In this document: piece after piece, positions 12,675-23,113 of the stretch
How positions within the stretch are numbered: the stretch's first letter is position 1
Layout: each line of letters begins with the position of its first letter
DNA from: Curvularia sp. ZM96
Taxonomy: Eukaryota > Ascomycota > Dothideomycetes > Pleosporales > Pleosporaceae
Direction: 5' to 3'
Length of the DNA: 64,000 nt
NCBI GenBank assembly: GCA_022457065.1
Contig: JAJGBQ010000004.1
Location: 3,348,001-3,412,000 of the forward strand
Translations under genes and position numbers: made by a program
Notes under the pieces: model-generated
Seen by the model: the letters and a program-made list of their open reading frames with translations, nothing else
What the model was told of the DNA's origin: nothing
The model's database searches: none

Positions 12675-14162
12675 ATGGCGACTCTACTTTCGTGGAAGAT
12701 GCCCGCAGCAAAGATCCTCAAGGACACTTTCTCACCTGAGCTCGTGCGTGCACTCCTTGACGTGCAGCGCGATCACACAGTGCGCAGCTTTGCCTGGGTA
12801 GTAGAATCCGAAGCATGGAACATTACGGGCGTCGATTTCAAGGCTACTACTCCGGAATCAGTTGAACACTTCTTCCGAATCTTCAATAACGTCCTCAGCA
12901 CCAAGGCGAAAGACCAAATTTCGCAGAATCTGCACTGGTTCGATCGCATTTGCGAGAGTCCAATGGCAAACGCGTTGATAAATCACTGCACCTCCAGTGT
13001 ATGGCTGCTCAAACTCTGTGAAGAAGTGATGCTCGCCGACAAAATTTCTTCATTTCCGGCTCTTTCTGAAGTCTCTTCAGCTTCAGCTGCCACCGATACC
13101 GTCTTCAGTCGCCGTTTCCAATCGAGGTCCTCGGCTACATCAGTCGGTCTCAGCTCAAGCCGGGATAGGACGTACGATGGCTCGAACGATACCCCCGAGT
13201 CATCCAGCAAGATCATTCAGGTAAACTTGACTGGTCCGACTATTACATCAGCGTGGAGGAACAACGAGACCATCGTGGACCGCAGGTACAACGCTACCCT
13301 CCGCAAACTTGAGTACGAACTCGCTCTACCCCGGAATGATAAGCCGGACAAGGCTAGTAGTCCAACCGTGTTCCATGGAACCAATGCCCAGTTTATAGAG
13401 CGGAATTCCAACTGGGTGGAGAGCTGGCAGAGCTCAAACATTCACCTTGCCCCGGCTAACACTGGGTGCCAGATGAACCCACACGGCGTTGGAGTTGCCT
13501 ACACGGCCTTCAGTGCTCTTTGTGCTTTTCTATGGGCAGCTTTCGACGGAAACTTCTATGAGAACGTACCTTCCAAACATAACGTCAACCGTCTCTACAG
13601 AACTTGGAAATGTCAAGGTCAGACCTTTCAAGGTGTTGCGGTGTTCGCTTTTGATGTGTTGACGCCTGCACCCGCAAAACTCAGCTGGGCCATGATCCCC
13701 GAGGACAAGGGGCCTGCGTTCAATTCTCGCATCGTCACCATGAACCGCTATGGCTCTTCCAAGGGCGATTGGTCCCCTGAGGATGCATGGGCTAGGCTTC
13801 GCGACGTCATAGGGAACACGTCTTCAAGCTGGCCAGACGTACTACATAGCGCAGAGTACGGTGAGCAGAAGCAGCTCCTACGCTCTTTTCCATGCAACCT
13901 ATGGCGTACATGCTGGCTCCAGGGCCCAGGCCTCGATGCTTTAAACCGAGGATACAAGTTTACCATGGCGATTACCTTCACCCCCGCTCCGGCCCCCATG
14001 GCTCCTCCCAAGACACCTGCCCCGATTACCAAGGGCCCTTCGAAGGACGATAAGGATAAGGATAAGGGAAAGGGAAAGGAAAAGAAGCATTGGGGTCAGA
14101 GCTTGCGCCAAAAGGTGTCCAGGCTCTCGTTGTCCGGTGGCAAGAAGACTGGTCAGGCTTAG
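12675..14162 (+). CDS. unknown protein with ADP-ribosyltransferase-like VFHGT motif
   Basis: This is a single-exon gene of 495 residues, starting in the strong context CACCATGG. I do not recognise a named family. The N-terminal 170 residues look helical. A serine-rich linker follows, then a compact domain from about residue 230 to 440. That domain opens with VFHGT and continues to GVGVAYTAFSALCAFLWAAFDG. This HGT...AYT...A-x-x-WA arrangement resembles the H and Y motifs of H-Y-E ADP-ribosyltransferase folds, but the third (Glu) motif is not certain. The C-terminus is Pro/Ala-rich, then Lys/Asp-rich (DKDKGKGKEKKH), and ends GKKTGQA. Its last 25 bases recur at 16907-16931. The gene lies between two arrays of the same short motif. 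The fold assignment is inference. Confidence 0.75.
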   Translation: MATLLSWKMPAAKILKDTFSPELVRALLDVQRDHTVRSFAWVVESEAWNITGVDFKATTPESVEHFFRIFNNVLSTKAKDQISQNLHWFDRICESPMANALINHCTSSVWLLKLCEEVMLADKISSFPALSEVSSASAATDTVFSRRFQSRSSATSVGLSSSRDRTYDGSNDTPESSSKIIQVNLTGPTITSAWRNNETIVDRRYNATLRKLEYELALPRNDKPDKASSPTVFHGTNAQFIERNSNWVESWQSSNIHLAPANTGCQMNPHGVGVAYTAFSALCAFLWAAFDGNFYENVPSKHNVNRLYRTWKCQGQTFQGVAVFAFDVLTPAPAKLSWAMIPEDKGPAFNSRIVTMNRYGSSKGDWSPEDAWARLRDVIGNTSSSWPDVLHSAEYGEQKQLLRSFPCNLWRTCWLQGPGLDALNRGYKFTMAITFTPAPAPMAPPKTPAPITKGPSKDDKDKDKGKGKEKKHWGQSLRQKVSRLSLSGGKKTGQA

Positions 14163-14410
14163 ATGGCGTTCTGACGGAAAGCTGATGCAACCTCTTGGTT
14201 TCGCAGTGGTTTTGTAGGCAGGCGGCCGTCTGCCAAATTCACCAGCTGTGGAAACGCTACGGAAGTGATTCGGCACTATAGTGGAGCAGACTTGGCATCT
14301 AATGTATTGTAATTAGAGTTTCCAATCCAGTAGGTAGGTCACAGATTAACTCTGGTTTCTCAAATCATGATTTATTGGCTTTTTTATAGTTTTTGAGCCC
14401 CCAGTTCATA

Positions 14411-14545
14411 GTTGTGACAACTACAGCTACTTTTAACAGTACAGTTGTGAGTGTTGAGAGCACAGTAAGCCATAAATAACTGTGACAACTACAATTGCTT
14501 TCAAAAGTAGCAATTTCACTATCGTGTGGCAGATACATGCACCGA
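14411..14545 (+). repeat. second array of the TGTGRCAA(A/C)TAC motif
   Basis: Copies begin near 14411 (GTTGTGACAACTAC), 14480 (CTGTGACAACTAC) and 14521 (CGTGTGGCAGATAC). The first two are followed by matching CTTTTAA/CTTTCAA tails and lie about 68 bases apart. The core is the same as in the array left of the gene at 12675. Confidence 0.5.
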
Positions 14546-15094
14546 ACGGTAGGTGGAGACAATGGGTTTGAGCAGAAGTATCATGGTATGCGGTTGCGCG
14601 CTCATGGCTGTGCAGGTACACGAAGACAGGTGAAGGCAGTGATAACGAAGGCTGGACAGTCTGTGTCGCGAATGAAGCAGGATGAGATCTGTTGTTCTTG
14701 TGGTAGATTTCTAGTCACGCAGTCATGCCAAACCGCCTGATACAGGCTGTGTGACACTGAGAGGTAAGAGTGTCTTGTGCTAGGCTACAGGCTCCAGTCA
14801 AACTAGTGCTAAAGCAAGGAATACCTTCGCTCATAACAACAAAAATGAGAAATGCTTTTCCAGTAGTGTGAACTCCCTCTTTGATCACTCACTAGGTAAG
14901 ATAGCTATCTTTGCAAGGTAAAACTCGACGCAACCACGCAGCAGCGCTCTATCTATGACACCTGAAGATAGCATGCTCAAACGGCTGCCAGATATGGAGG
15001 CGGTGAGAGGCCGCACAGGTGAGAGAGGCCGCGTTTGCGCTCGACTATGGAGGTAGGCTGGCCCACTTTTCTTTCCACTCACCTCGTGTAAACA

Positions 15095-15225
15095 AATACC
15101 AACTTACTTTCTCCACACAAATATCAACTCACCTCCTACACGTAAAATCAACTCAACTCCTCTATATATCAACTCACCCACTTTTTATATATTCACCCAA
15201 CTTGTCTATATTCAGCTCACCTATT
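15095..15225 (+). repeat. degenerate tandem repeat with ATCAACTCACC core
   Basis: Units built around (A/T)ATCAACTCAC recur at about 15098, 15124, 15148, 15168, 15190 and 15210, at a spacing of roughly 20-27 bases. The stretch is almost purine-free on the plus strand. Confidence 0.5.
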
Positions 15226-15386
15226 GCCACCGTCGTGTCGACCGTAAACCGCACTATCTATCACTGTAATCGGCATGATGCCGCCAACACACGAACAAGA
15301 CTGCGATGTCGCGTGAAAGAAATGCCGGGATTAGTAAATATACGCAGAACAGCCAAAAAAAAACATTTCAAATACACGGGCGCTCC

Positions 15387-15414
15387 TGCGCAACCTTGAA
15401 ATGGAGGTTGCGCA
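15387..15414. repeat. perfect 10-bp inverted repeat with 8-base loop
   Basis: The arms TGCGCAACCT and AGGTTGCGCA flank the loop TGAAATGG. It lies just upstream of the coiled-coil gene at 15507. Confidence 0.7.
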
Positions 15415-15506
15415 AGCCGGTCTAGGCCCCACAGGTACAGCAAAGGTATGCTGGCAGTGCTAATAGCCTATTTTACTACGACAACGTCGGATTTGGAGAT
15501 ATAGAT

Positions 15507-16209
15507 ATGCAGCAGTTGCGACTTGGCGGACCTGAAACCATGAGTCGAGATGAGGTTCGAAAGTACTCTTCACAAAGCAACATCACACGATGGCAGTCAG
15601 CAGATGAAGAGGATGCGCTCACTTTCAAGCAATTACTTGACCAGAAGGTCAAACAACAATTTCCTCTACAGAGAGAGTATATTGAAAAGGAGAAAGAGAT
15701 CAAGGCGTTGTACAGCGAAGTCAGAGGCAAGCTTGCAGAGATGCAAGCAAGTGGCGCCATCTCGAATTCTGGAGAGATACCAGATGGATATTCTAGAAAG
15801 GAATGCGCTAAGTACAAAGCGCTGTTATCAAAGTACAAACTCCAAGAGCTAGAAAAAAGAGTTCAAAAAGAGTTGGCCGTAAGGAAAACTTTGTACCGAA
15901 GCATACGTCTCCGACTACGCAAGGTAGCCCAAGAGGCTATCCAACAGAACCACATACCAGCTTTTCCTGGTGGCGTCAATCACAACAATGATGTGATTGA
16001 GCTTGACGACGACGACGACGAGTGTTTGTCAGACGAAGAGTCCGACGAGACACGTGAGGAACCCGCTTGCTGGGTGAAGTAAGTTTCCTATTCCAGTAAT
16101 TTCAAGAATAGTTTTCAGACTAACCCTGATGTGCAGTTTGCAGAATGAAGTGCGCGTACAGATTGGTGGTGGCGAACCTTCGAGTCAGATTCTGGAAGCC
16201 AGACGCTAG
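15507..16209 (+). CDS. coiled-coil protein, possible mobile-element derivative
   Basis: Exons 15507-16078 and 16137-16209, joined across a GTAAGT...GTGCAG intron, give 214 residues. The frame is open upstream to 15426 and encodes YAGSANSLFYYDNVGFGDID there, which looks like protein rather than leader. A missing 5' exon or a truncated gene is therefore likely. The middle (about residues 30-150) is a long charged coiled coil, followed by an acidic DDDDDE patch and the tail LQNEVRVQIGGGEP. The long Lys/Glu/Arg helices recall the C-terminal part of DUF3435 tyrosine-recombinase-like proteins of fungal mobile elements. That resemblance is from memory and weak. The next gene starts 7 bases after its stop. 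Confidence 0.5.
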
Positions 16210-16215
16210 TTTCTC

Positions 16216-16631
16216 ATGACGTGGGTCAAACTTGTGAGTTTCCTTTCTCATAGGGTCTTAAATTTCGTTCTACTAATACCAGATTCAGACAGATACTGTG
16301 ACTCCATCGAACATGCTTTGCCCACGATGTCAGATTAATTCCACAATGGACAAGGCTGCCAAGGAACGCCGTTTCAATCTGTACCGACTAGAAGCTCACA
16401 TGAGGGGAGACGTACACACTCGTGAAGCACAGCTTCGCCGAGCATTGAAACAAGATGGCCACAAAAATGGCAGTGGTGCCATTGAGTGCCCAGTCTGCGA
16501 GACCAAGAATCGTGGTGGCATTCGGGCCTTTGTTGAGCACCTCAAGTAGGCCACAGACTCTACTTTTGTGGATATTTCACTAACACACTATAACTAGGCA
16601 GCACCATCCCGAACAGATCTGGGATGATTAA
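16216..16631 (+). CDS. small protein with two Cys/His zinc-finger units
   Basis: Three exons (16216-16233, 16283-16545, 16598-16631) give 104 residues. The introns have GTGAGT and GTAGGC donors and CAG/TAG acceptors. Two metal-binding units are visible: CPRC followed by HMRGDVH, and CPVC followed by HLKQHH. A DNA- or RNA-binding role is plausible but not shown. The gene starts 7 bases after the stop of the coiled-coil gene and runs the same way. The pair may be two halves of one ancestral gene broken by a stop, since zinc fingers of this type follow coiled coils in some element-borne fungal proteins (inference). Confidence 0.55.
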
Positions 16632-17661
16632 GATGATTAAGATGATAATGCAGATACTGGTGAAGCTGAGGGTGAAAATAATGAGGATCGGATGGACGAT
16701 GATCTCGAAGTTCTCTCTTCGCCTCCGCTTGCTTTAAGGGCAAGGGCAAAGGCAAGGCGAGGGCAGGGTAGGTCGGGGCGGGTAGGAGACGTGACGACGC
16801 ACCAAGTTTTGGTGATGAACATGGGGAATGACCTACCGCATCCGCGATGACACTACCAATTCTGCGCGCTTCAGTGCCTATGATTAGTCCTTCTGCTCAA
16901 GTGCAATGGCAAGACGACTGGTCAGGCTTAGTGTAATTGTCTTGTCGTTGTGTTCTTTGCACTTACGAGTCTACTTTTAAAAGTAGATGTCGTTGTCACA
17001 GTTATTTGTTTCTCTTGCAATGAAATGTGCAGCTAGATGCAATTCTCGCTGTCGCTCATTTGCGAATCCTACCTATCTCCTCACTTACAGCATTACACTC
17101 CAAAAGCTGTATAGGATACTTATTAGACTAGTCTCTCCTTCCCTTAACCTTTTTTATAACCCAAGCGTATATAGCGCATGAAAGAAGTGTGTAAGGATGG
17201 TGTTTTTCATCTTTACGCAAGAAATCTTATCTTGGCGTGGCTAGGTGTAGCTGTGCCCGTGGCCGTTACAGTCCCAGTACCAGACCTTGAACAAAGCAGC
17301 CTGGGCCAATCTCCCTGCATACAAGGACAAGCTGCAAGATATTCTCGACCGTCTTTTCTAGTTCAATTGCACAATTTCGTCATCGGCGAGCGGTAATCCT
17401 TAACTAGGATAAGCATTCAGTGCCGTTGTCAGCATCAATCGCGGTGCCATGTTGTGTCTGGGCGTGTCGCGTCGGAGAGTCAGAGTCGGAAAAGCGATGC
17501 GGCGGTCCCACGTGAGACTGACGCGGACCCGACCGCCGACGCAAAGGAGCCGAGGCATACTCTACCTCGACCCGTCGGTCGATCGTCAGTTCGCGACTCC
17601 CCAGCTTCATCATCAACCGCTGCCTGCGCCGGTAACAGGCGCTGCATAACGTGTAGCCAAA
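16632..17661. other. intergenic region with a gene-end fragment
   Basis: There is no intact gene. The stretch begins with GATGATTAA repeats and contains the 25-base copy of the 12675 gene's 3' end. A short open stretch at 17283-17361 (ending AYKDKLQDILDRLF and a stop) looks like the last exon of a lost gene. The PEX14 promoter must lie in the last few hundred bases. Confidence 0.4.
16907..16931 (+). repeat. copy of the 3' end of the gene at 12675 (24/25 bases)
   Basis: Bases 16907-16931 match 14138-14162 with one mismatch. Both copies end exactly at the TAG stop and keep the reading frame for KTTGQA/KKTGQA. The flanks do not match. Confidence 0.7.
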
Positions 17662-18850
17662 ATGGTGCGCGAGGATCTCATCACGTCGGCCGTCTCGTGT
17701 GAGTAGACACAACACCCACGACCCTGCACGCGACGATGCTAATGATCTCCAGTCCTTCAAGACCCGTCCGTTGCCAGCGCGCCCCTGGAGAAGCGGATAG
17801 CATTCCTCCAGTCCAAGAATCTCACACAAGAGGAAATTGATGTCTCTCTCGCACGCGCTGCCGAAGACCCCAACCAACCCTCGCCTCCGCCCCAGACATC
17901 CGCGGTAGCCAGCAGCAATGCATACAGACCACCGCCAGCCGCTCCATATGCGAGCTACCCTCCCCAAGGATACTGGCAACCGCCGCCTCCACCACCAGAG
18001 TACGTAGTGAATTCAAGCTCTCAAGGACACAACTGACAGATATAGACCGCCGAAACGCGACTGGCGTGACTACTTCATCATGGCAACAGTCATGGGTGGC
18101 GTAGGCTATGGACTCTACTTCACAGCCAAGCGATATGTTCTGCCCCTGATACAGCCACCCACGCAGCCACAGCTAGAGCAAGACAAGGCATCCGTCGACG
18201 AATCATTCAAGCGCGCTTTTGACCTTCTCGAGCAACTCAATACCGACACAACCGCACTCAAAGCATCAGAGGAGGCAAGGACAGCAAGACTTGACGATGC
18301 GCTGGGCGAGGTGGAAAGTGTCCTGACAAGCCTCAAGGAATCATCCAAGAGACAGGGAGATGACAACCGACGAATCGAGGATGACGTCCGCGGTCTGAGG
18401 GACTTGATCCCCAAGGCATTGGAGTCTCACAAGGAAGCCACCGACAACAGACTAAAGGAGCTCTCTACCGAGCTGAAGAGCTTGAAGACATTGATGGCAA
18501 ACAGAATGGGTTCCGCTGCGCCCCGTCCACAGACCACGTCGGGCTACTATGGAGCGGGCCAGCAACAAAGTGCACCCCAGACGCCCAATGTGAACGGAAC
18601 ATCTGCGGCTTCGGCATCTACCCCTCAGCCTCCGTCTACGCCGGCACCTGCTGAGCAGACCAATGGCACCAGCGCTGCTGAGAACCAGACAAACGGCACC
18701 ACAACGCCTATGTCCTCGTACAGCAGCAGGATGCCCACCGGACGCGCTGCCATCCCAGCATGGCAAATGGCTGCTGCAAAGAAGACTGAGGAGGCGAAGA
18801 AGGACACGAGTGAGAGTGGAACAGCCGTCGAGGCGAGCTCGAGCTCGTAG
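17662..18850 (+). CDS. PEX14: peroxin-14 (PEX14), peroxisomal import docking protein
   Basis: PEX14 docks cargo-loaded PEX5 at the peroxisomal membrane and forms part of the import pore. Exons 17662-17698, 17753-17999 and 18046-18850 give 362 residues. The N-terminal domain shows VREDLITSAVSFLQDPSV, APLEKRIAFLQSKNLTQEEID and the following Leu/Ala helix, which bind the WxxxF motifs of PEX5. A proline-rich linker (QPPPPPPE) precedes KRDWRDYFIMATVMGGVGYGLYF, the membrane segment. A long coiled coil (about residues 150-245) follows, then a Ser/Thr/Gln/Pro-rich tail. The first exon is only 37 bases, and its ATG fixes the conserved N-terminus. The introns are 54 and 46 bases. Confidence 0.95.
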
Positions 18851-19970
18851 ATTGCGCATACAAGATTGATTTGACATGGGTTTGCATCTCGGCGTTGTAC
18901 CTTGTGCATGTACTATATCTGTGCAGTCGCGGGACTGTCATGTGTTAAGCAGCGATGGACATTTTATTCTTATGTTAAATGAATCTTTTTAATACACAAA
19001 GAATGATTGGTTTTTGTGAGGGCGGTACTGAATGGCATAAGTGGCGTCCTTGGGCCAGAGTGTCGTGATATCGTGACGTCGCGATCTCGCGTTTCGCGGT
19101 CAGTGCAGCTAACGTCGAACGTCACCTCCCAGCCATTCCCCAAAACAAAGTTTCCGATCCGTCGTCATCGAATTCTTGCAGAATCCACAATTCTGATGCA
19201 GGATCGATCTCGCCAATCTCGGGTCTAGACAAAGAGCCCCATACGCCCCTGGCGCTAACCTGGTGTTGACGTCGACCGTCCCGCCTTTGTGGAACTGATA
19301 TGAGATGGCTACAATGGTCTCTGACAATCTATAGTGCGCACCCTAAAGCCGGGAGCTTGCAACGTAGTGTGCCTCTTGCGATGGCATGACGCAGGGCTGA
19401 CAGGTGCTTGGACTCTTGCTGGCATCTATGCCGCTCATGTCTTCACGTCGACCGTGAAGACGCTGTCTTTGAGCAGGCATGACCACAAAGAAAACGACCA
19501 ATGGCTCCTCTGTGTTCAGTTTCTACCAAGATCAGCCATCAGATCATGCCCAAGCGCTGGAGATCTATAGCCACATTCCGCAGGCGGACTGCTCCGCCTC
19601 CAGCGTCAGGTCCCTCGTCCCGGATCGGCACGTCCTTACCCACTTGCAGTACACACCATCACTACAGCAAGGGAGGCTGGTACCTTGTTGCATCACCCTG
19701 TCCCGCAAGCCCATGTTGTCATAGCAATAGGCAATTGGACAACTAGGCCAGGCGATCTAAACCCCATGCTACAATCGAGACGAATCGTCCCAGCGTATCA
19801 GTGATATATTCTTTTGACTTCATGACGTATGGCTGTAGTCGACGAGGTCTACATAAGGAAGTGGTCTCAACCATACTCACCTCAAACCAAACATCACTCC
19901 AAATCTACTACTCAATCTCAGCGCTTCTTCCACCCACCAAACTTTCAACATCTCACACCACATCGCCAAA
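18851..19970. other. intergenic region, no supported gene
   Basis: This 1.1 kb stretch lies between two genes on the plus strand. Open frames such as 19479-19724 show no recognisable motif. The last 100 bases are a C/A-rich leader typical of a fungal 5' untranslated region. Confidence 0.4.
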
Positions 19971-20319
19971 ATGAGCTCCAACGAGATGTCCAACGACACC
20001 CCCAGCAACGACTACAAGTCTCGCACCGGCCAGTCTGAGATCCCCGTCTTGCAAGACGAGGCGCCCGTTGAGGCCACTGAGTACGACAACGGTGGTGACT
20101 CCGACATGCAGCTTGGTTAGTTGTTCTGCCTACACTCGATTCACTCTTTGCTAATAAACTACAGAGCGCGACGAGAAGGACGCAATTGACCGCGACAACA
20201 TCATTAGCGAGCGCACTCGTGGCGCCACAAAACAGGCTGGCACGTACGCAGAGCCTGGCGACGAGGAGGGTCTCGGTGATGCGGCCACCGGCCAGGATGG
20301 CACTTCGTCGGTGCGATGA
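19971..20319 (+). CDS. small acidic protein with CHZ-type histone-chaperone motif
   Basis: Exons 19971-20115 and 20165-20319 give 99 residues, very hydrophilic and acidic. The second exon encodes DAIDRDNIISERTRG, which matches the pattern of the CHZ motif (Asp-x-Ser/Asp-Asn-Ile-Ile...Arg-Thr-Arg-Gly) that binds H2A.Z-H2B in Chz1. The rest is low complexity (GDEEGLGDAATGQ). The start follows a long CAAAATG leader. A role as a nuclear histone chaperone or a stress-related disordered protein is inferred from this one motif. Confidence 0.65.
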
Positions 20320-21421
20320 ATGATGTCGACTTTCTTTGTGTAGACGCTGAGGAGTCATGGAGATTTTTTTGTTCTTGAAATGTATTACATCAAGTAGTAT
20401 CGGAATGAATTAAGGCGTTGTTATGAACTTTCTTTTAGCGTGGATCATGATAAGCTTTCGTTGTTTAATAGTCAAGTTGAAACTCCGTCGCAAACATGGA
20501 TCTCAGCTCTATGCATATTATTCCGCAAATGCTAATTGTCTGATATTGAGGTAGACTTGAATAGTTCCTACGTGTCAGCTTGTGGATGGCCTTCCAATCA
20601 ACGCCATCTCTACCTTGTTGCGTATGCACGGGTCGTCTGCACGAGTATACAGAATCATGTCGCCTCACATCATTCTAGTCATCGCTATATAATTACAATC
20701 TCCGAACATGTGTGGCTTTAATTCTACTTAAATTGCTCTCCTCGTGCGAATGCAAAAAAAAAAGGTTACCTTATACCCTCAGCTCAGTCACTAGCTGTCG
20801 CCATGCTCCTAACTCCCACGCATGTGCCAGCACTCACACTCACCTCCTCTTTCACTGCACAAAAAAAGCAAAAAATCAAGCAATGCCCCCATTCCGCATC
20901 TGTTGCTCCAGCACCTCGATTCGAACGAGGCACCCTCCTAGCTTTGCAACCCATTTGACGACGACAACACTGGGTTATAAGCGTATTCCCTATAAACCCA
21001 TTAGCAGTCTCTTAGTCTTAATGTACAGTTTTTGGTACCCAGTATCGTCGTCGTCGTTGCTAGGAGCCCACCCGACCGCGGAGTGGAGAGATTGCTTGAT
21101 GGAAGGATGGAGAATCTTCTGATATTTATGCACGATATGCAGTATATTGGATAGAGGGACTTCGTATTTGTGGGGCCAATGCTTCTGGGGCTGTTTGCTC
21201 TACTCTCACTACCACGCCGGGTGTGGAATATGGCTAGCCCTGTGTCCGTTTGCAGGTGCTATTGTATGTCAAGCGACTCCTCGCGCCATCACAACTTGAA
21301 TACTAGTTACTTTACAACCTCTCATATACCACTCCACACACACTTTTGATACACCTTTCTGTTGAGTATCGTAATCACCACCACACACATATCGAGCAAC
21401 GAGATTGCAAGCCTTGCGAGG
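20320..21421. other. intergenic region, no supported gene
   Basis: The stretch contains poly-A/T tracts and an isolated tRNA T-arm-like hairpin at 20914-20930 on the minus strand without the rest of a tRNA. The promoter of the gene at 21422 should be at the right end, where a CACACAC-rich leader is visible. Confidence 0.4.
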
Positions 21422-22678
21422 ATGTCACGCAGCAAGAATGATGCCGCCGAGATCAGTAAGTCGAGATCCATGGAGCGAAATCATTTCTCATACTTCCTTT
21501 TCTATTACTAATTTCTGCCAGAGAAGATTGTAGAGAAGAAACCAGCCAAACAGCGCGTCTATATATCAGGATTCAAATACACCCACGACTTGGCGGTTGG
21601 CGTTGCATATCACTATCGTGGGCATTACCTCTATGCCTATCCTGAGGGCAATCCGGTCGAACCAATCCCCTTCTCAACTAAGAACGGTATCAGGATTCTT
21701 GGTGTAGCCAACAATCACGCACCAAAATACAATGCAAACGACCCTGAGCTACTACAAGAAGGCAGTGTTCGGGCATTAGACAAATCCTGCTTCCACGAGC
21801 GCCCTGGCGACCAGGAACGAGGAGAGAGGGTGAGACTGGAGGCGATACAGCACAATACCTATACACCGCACGACCGCAGCCAGTACCTCGCATACTCGGC
21901 CCCAGGGTCACGTATTGGATCTGTGGACAGTCTTTGCAAGTCTGTCGCTCTAGCTCGACCAAGCGGTGGTCTCAGTGTCCCGGGCCAAGGCCACAGTGAA
22001 GACACAACCATGCGCACAGTGGCAAGCACCTCACATCTAGAACGACTCATCCTCGAAGCAGAAATGCGTGGGCTTGATGAAAATCCAGAGTTCAGTACTC
22101 AGCAAGAGGAAGACGCACAAACTCTCGAAATCCCATCACCTCAGGACTATATGGATCTCGCCTCCATGTCGGCCTTCATGGAGGCAGTCTCGCGGCCCCC
22201 TTCCCACCCTCCTTCACGCCCGTTGTCGAGACGCCACAGCCCGATGCCCCAACATGTTTTTGATGCTGCAATCCGCCCCCCAGATCACCCTCATATTTCT
22301 CAAGACGAAGTCCCCTCAACCATTCCTCCCGCAACCCCCTCGCCTACGCTCTACATTACACTTTCGACAAAAGGTCGTCCCCGTGCCGCTTCCCAAGCCC
22401 TCAATGAGACATACAACGCCACGAATATCCATCGCCATGGCACACCTCCAACTAACACCGCGTCCACGTCCATAGCTGCTTCCCCTCGCTGTCCACTCCA
22501 CGACGCACCCTGTGACGGCGAGTTCGTAACTGAACTGCATGTCACACTGCGTGCACAAACTCACCCTGACTTTGAAACGCAGCAGGTGCCGTTAATGCGG
22601 TGTGCGGATGGGCGAGTCATGGTTGATTGGGCGGCACTGAGAGATGAGGAGATGAAGAAGATGGGTGTACGGGAGTGA
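21422..22678 (+). CDS. unknown fungal protein, disordered proline-rich C-terminal half
   Basis: Exons 21422-21455 and 21522-22678 give 396 residues. The 66-base intron (GTAAGT donor, TGCCAG acceptor) joins MSRSKNDAAEI to KKIVEKKPAKQRVYISGF. The N-terminal 60 residues (YISGFKYTHDLAVGVAYHYRGHYLYAYPEGNPVEPIPF) look folded and aromatic-rich. The rest is low-complexity Ser/Pro (PPSHPPSRPLSRRHSP), with a short ordered tail near CPLHDAPCDGEFVTELHVTL. I recognise no family and give no function. It stands alone between long intergenic regions. Confidence 0.7.
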
Positions 22679-23113
22679 GAGGGATGGCGTTGCCGGGGCC
22701 AGGGACGAAAGATATCTTCGCGTTTGGACCGCTCGCTGAGATTGGATGGAGCTCGTGTGTGTTTGTCTCAATGTAGTAGATAAAGTTCATGTACTATAAG
22801 ATTGAGACCGGTAATGGCAGACTGTATGTAGAAGGTGGATCACGACACTACGAGTGAGACCTAACCTTGTCCAATTGATGTAAGGAATGTACAGCACACG
22901 AACAAAACATACACTTGTTTCCTAACTATCAGAATTGTTTGCAGCATTAGAATATTGCCGCACTTCTCTGTAAACAAACTGTGCCTGGGTATCTCTTGTA
23001 CAATGGACTATACGCTCTTTGGCGCGACACACCCTAACGCCCCCTAGCCACCGCGACTGCGTCACTGAACGAGATGACGGTCTTTTTTTTTTTTTTTTTT
23101 GAAGAACACGGAC
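22679..23113. other. convergent intergenic region with T18 tract
   Basis: This stretch lies between convergent genes. It ends with an 18-base T run at 23083-23100, which is a poly-A run in the sense of the minus-strand gene, 13 bases after its stop. Confidence 0.5.

Larger units (their letters stand above)
14163..15425. other. AT-rich intergenic region with repeats
   Basis: I see no supported gene. The stretch holds the second motif array (14411-14545), a degenerate tandem repeat (about 15095-15225) and a perfect small hairpin (15387-15414), listed separately. An open frame near 14495-14740 shows no recognisable protein features. Confidence 0.5.

Noticed and set aside
20914..20930. tRNA T-arm-like hairpin (loop TTCGAAT) on the minus strand
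   Set aside because: A matching D arm, anticodon arm and acceptor stem could not be built around it, even allowing an intron. It is at best a tRNA fragment.
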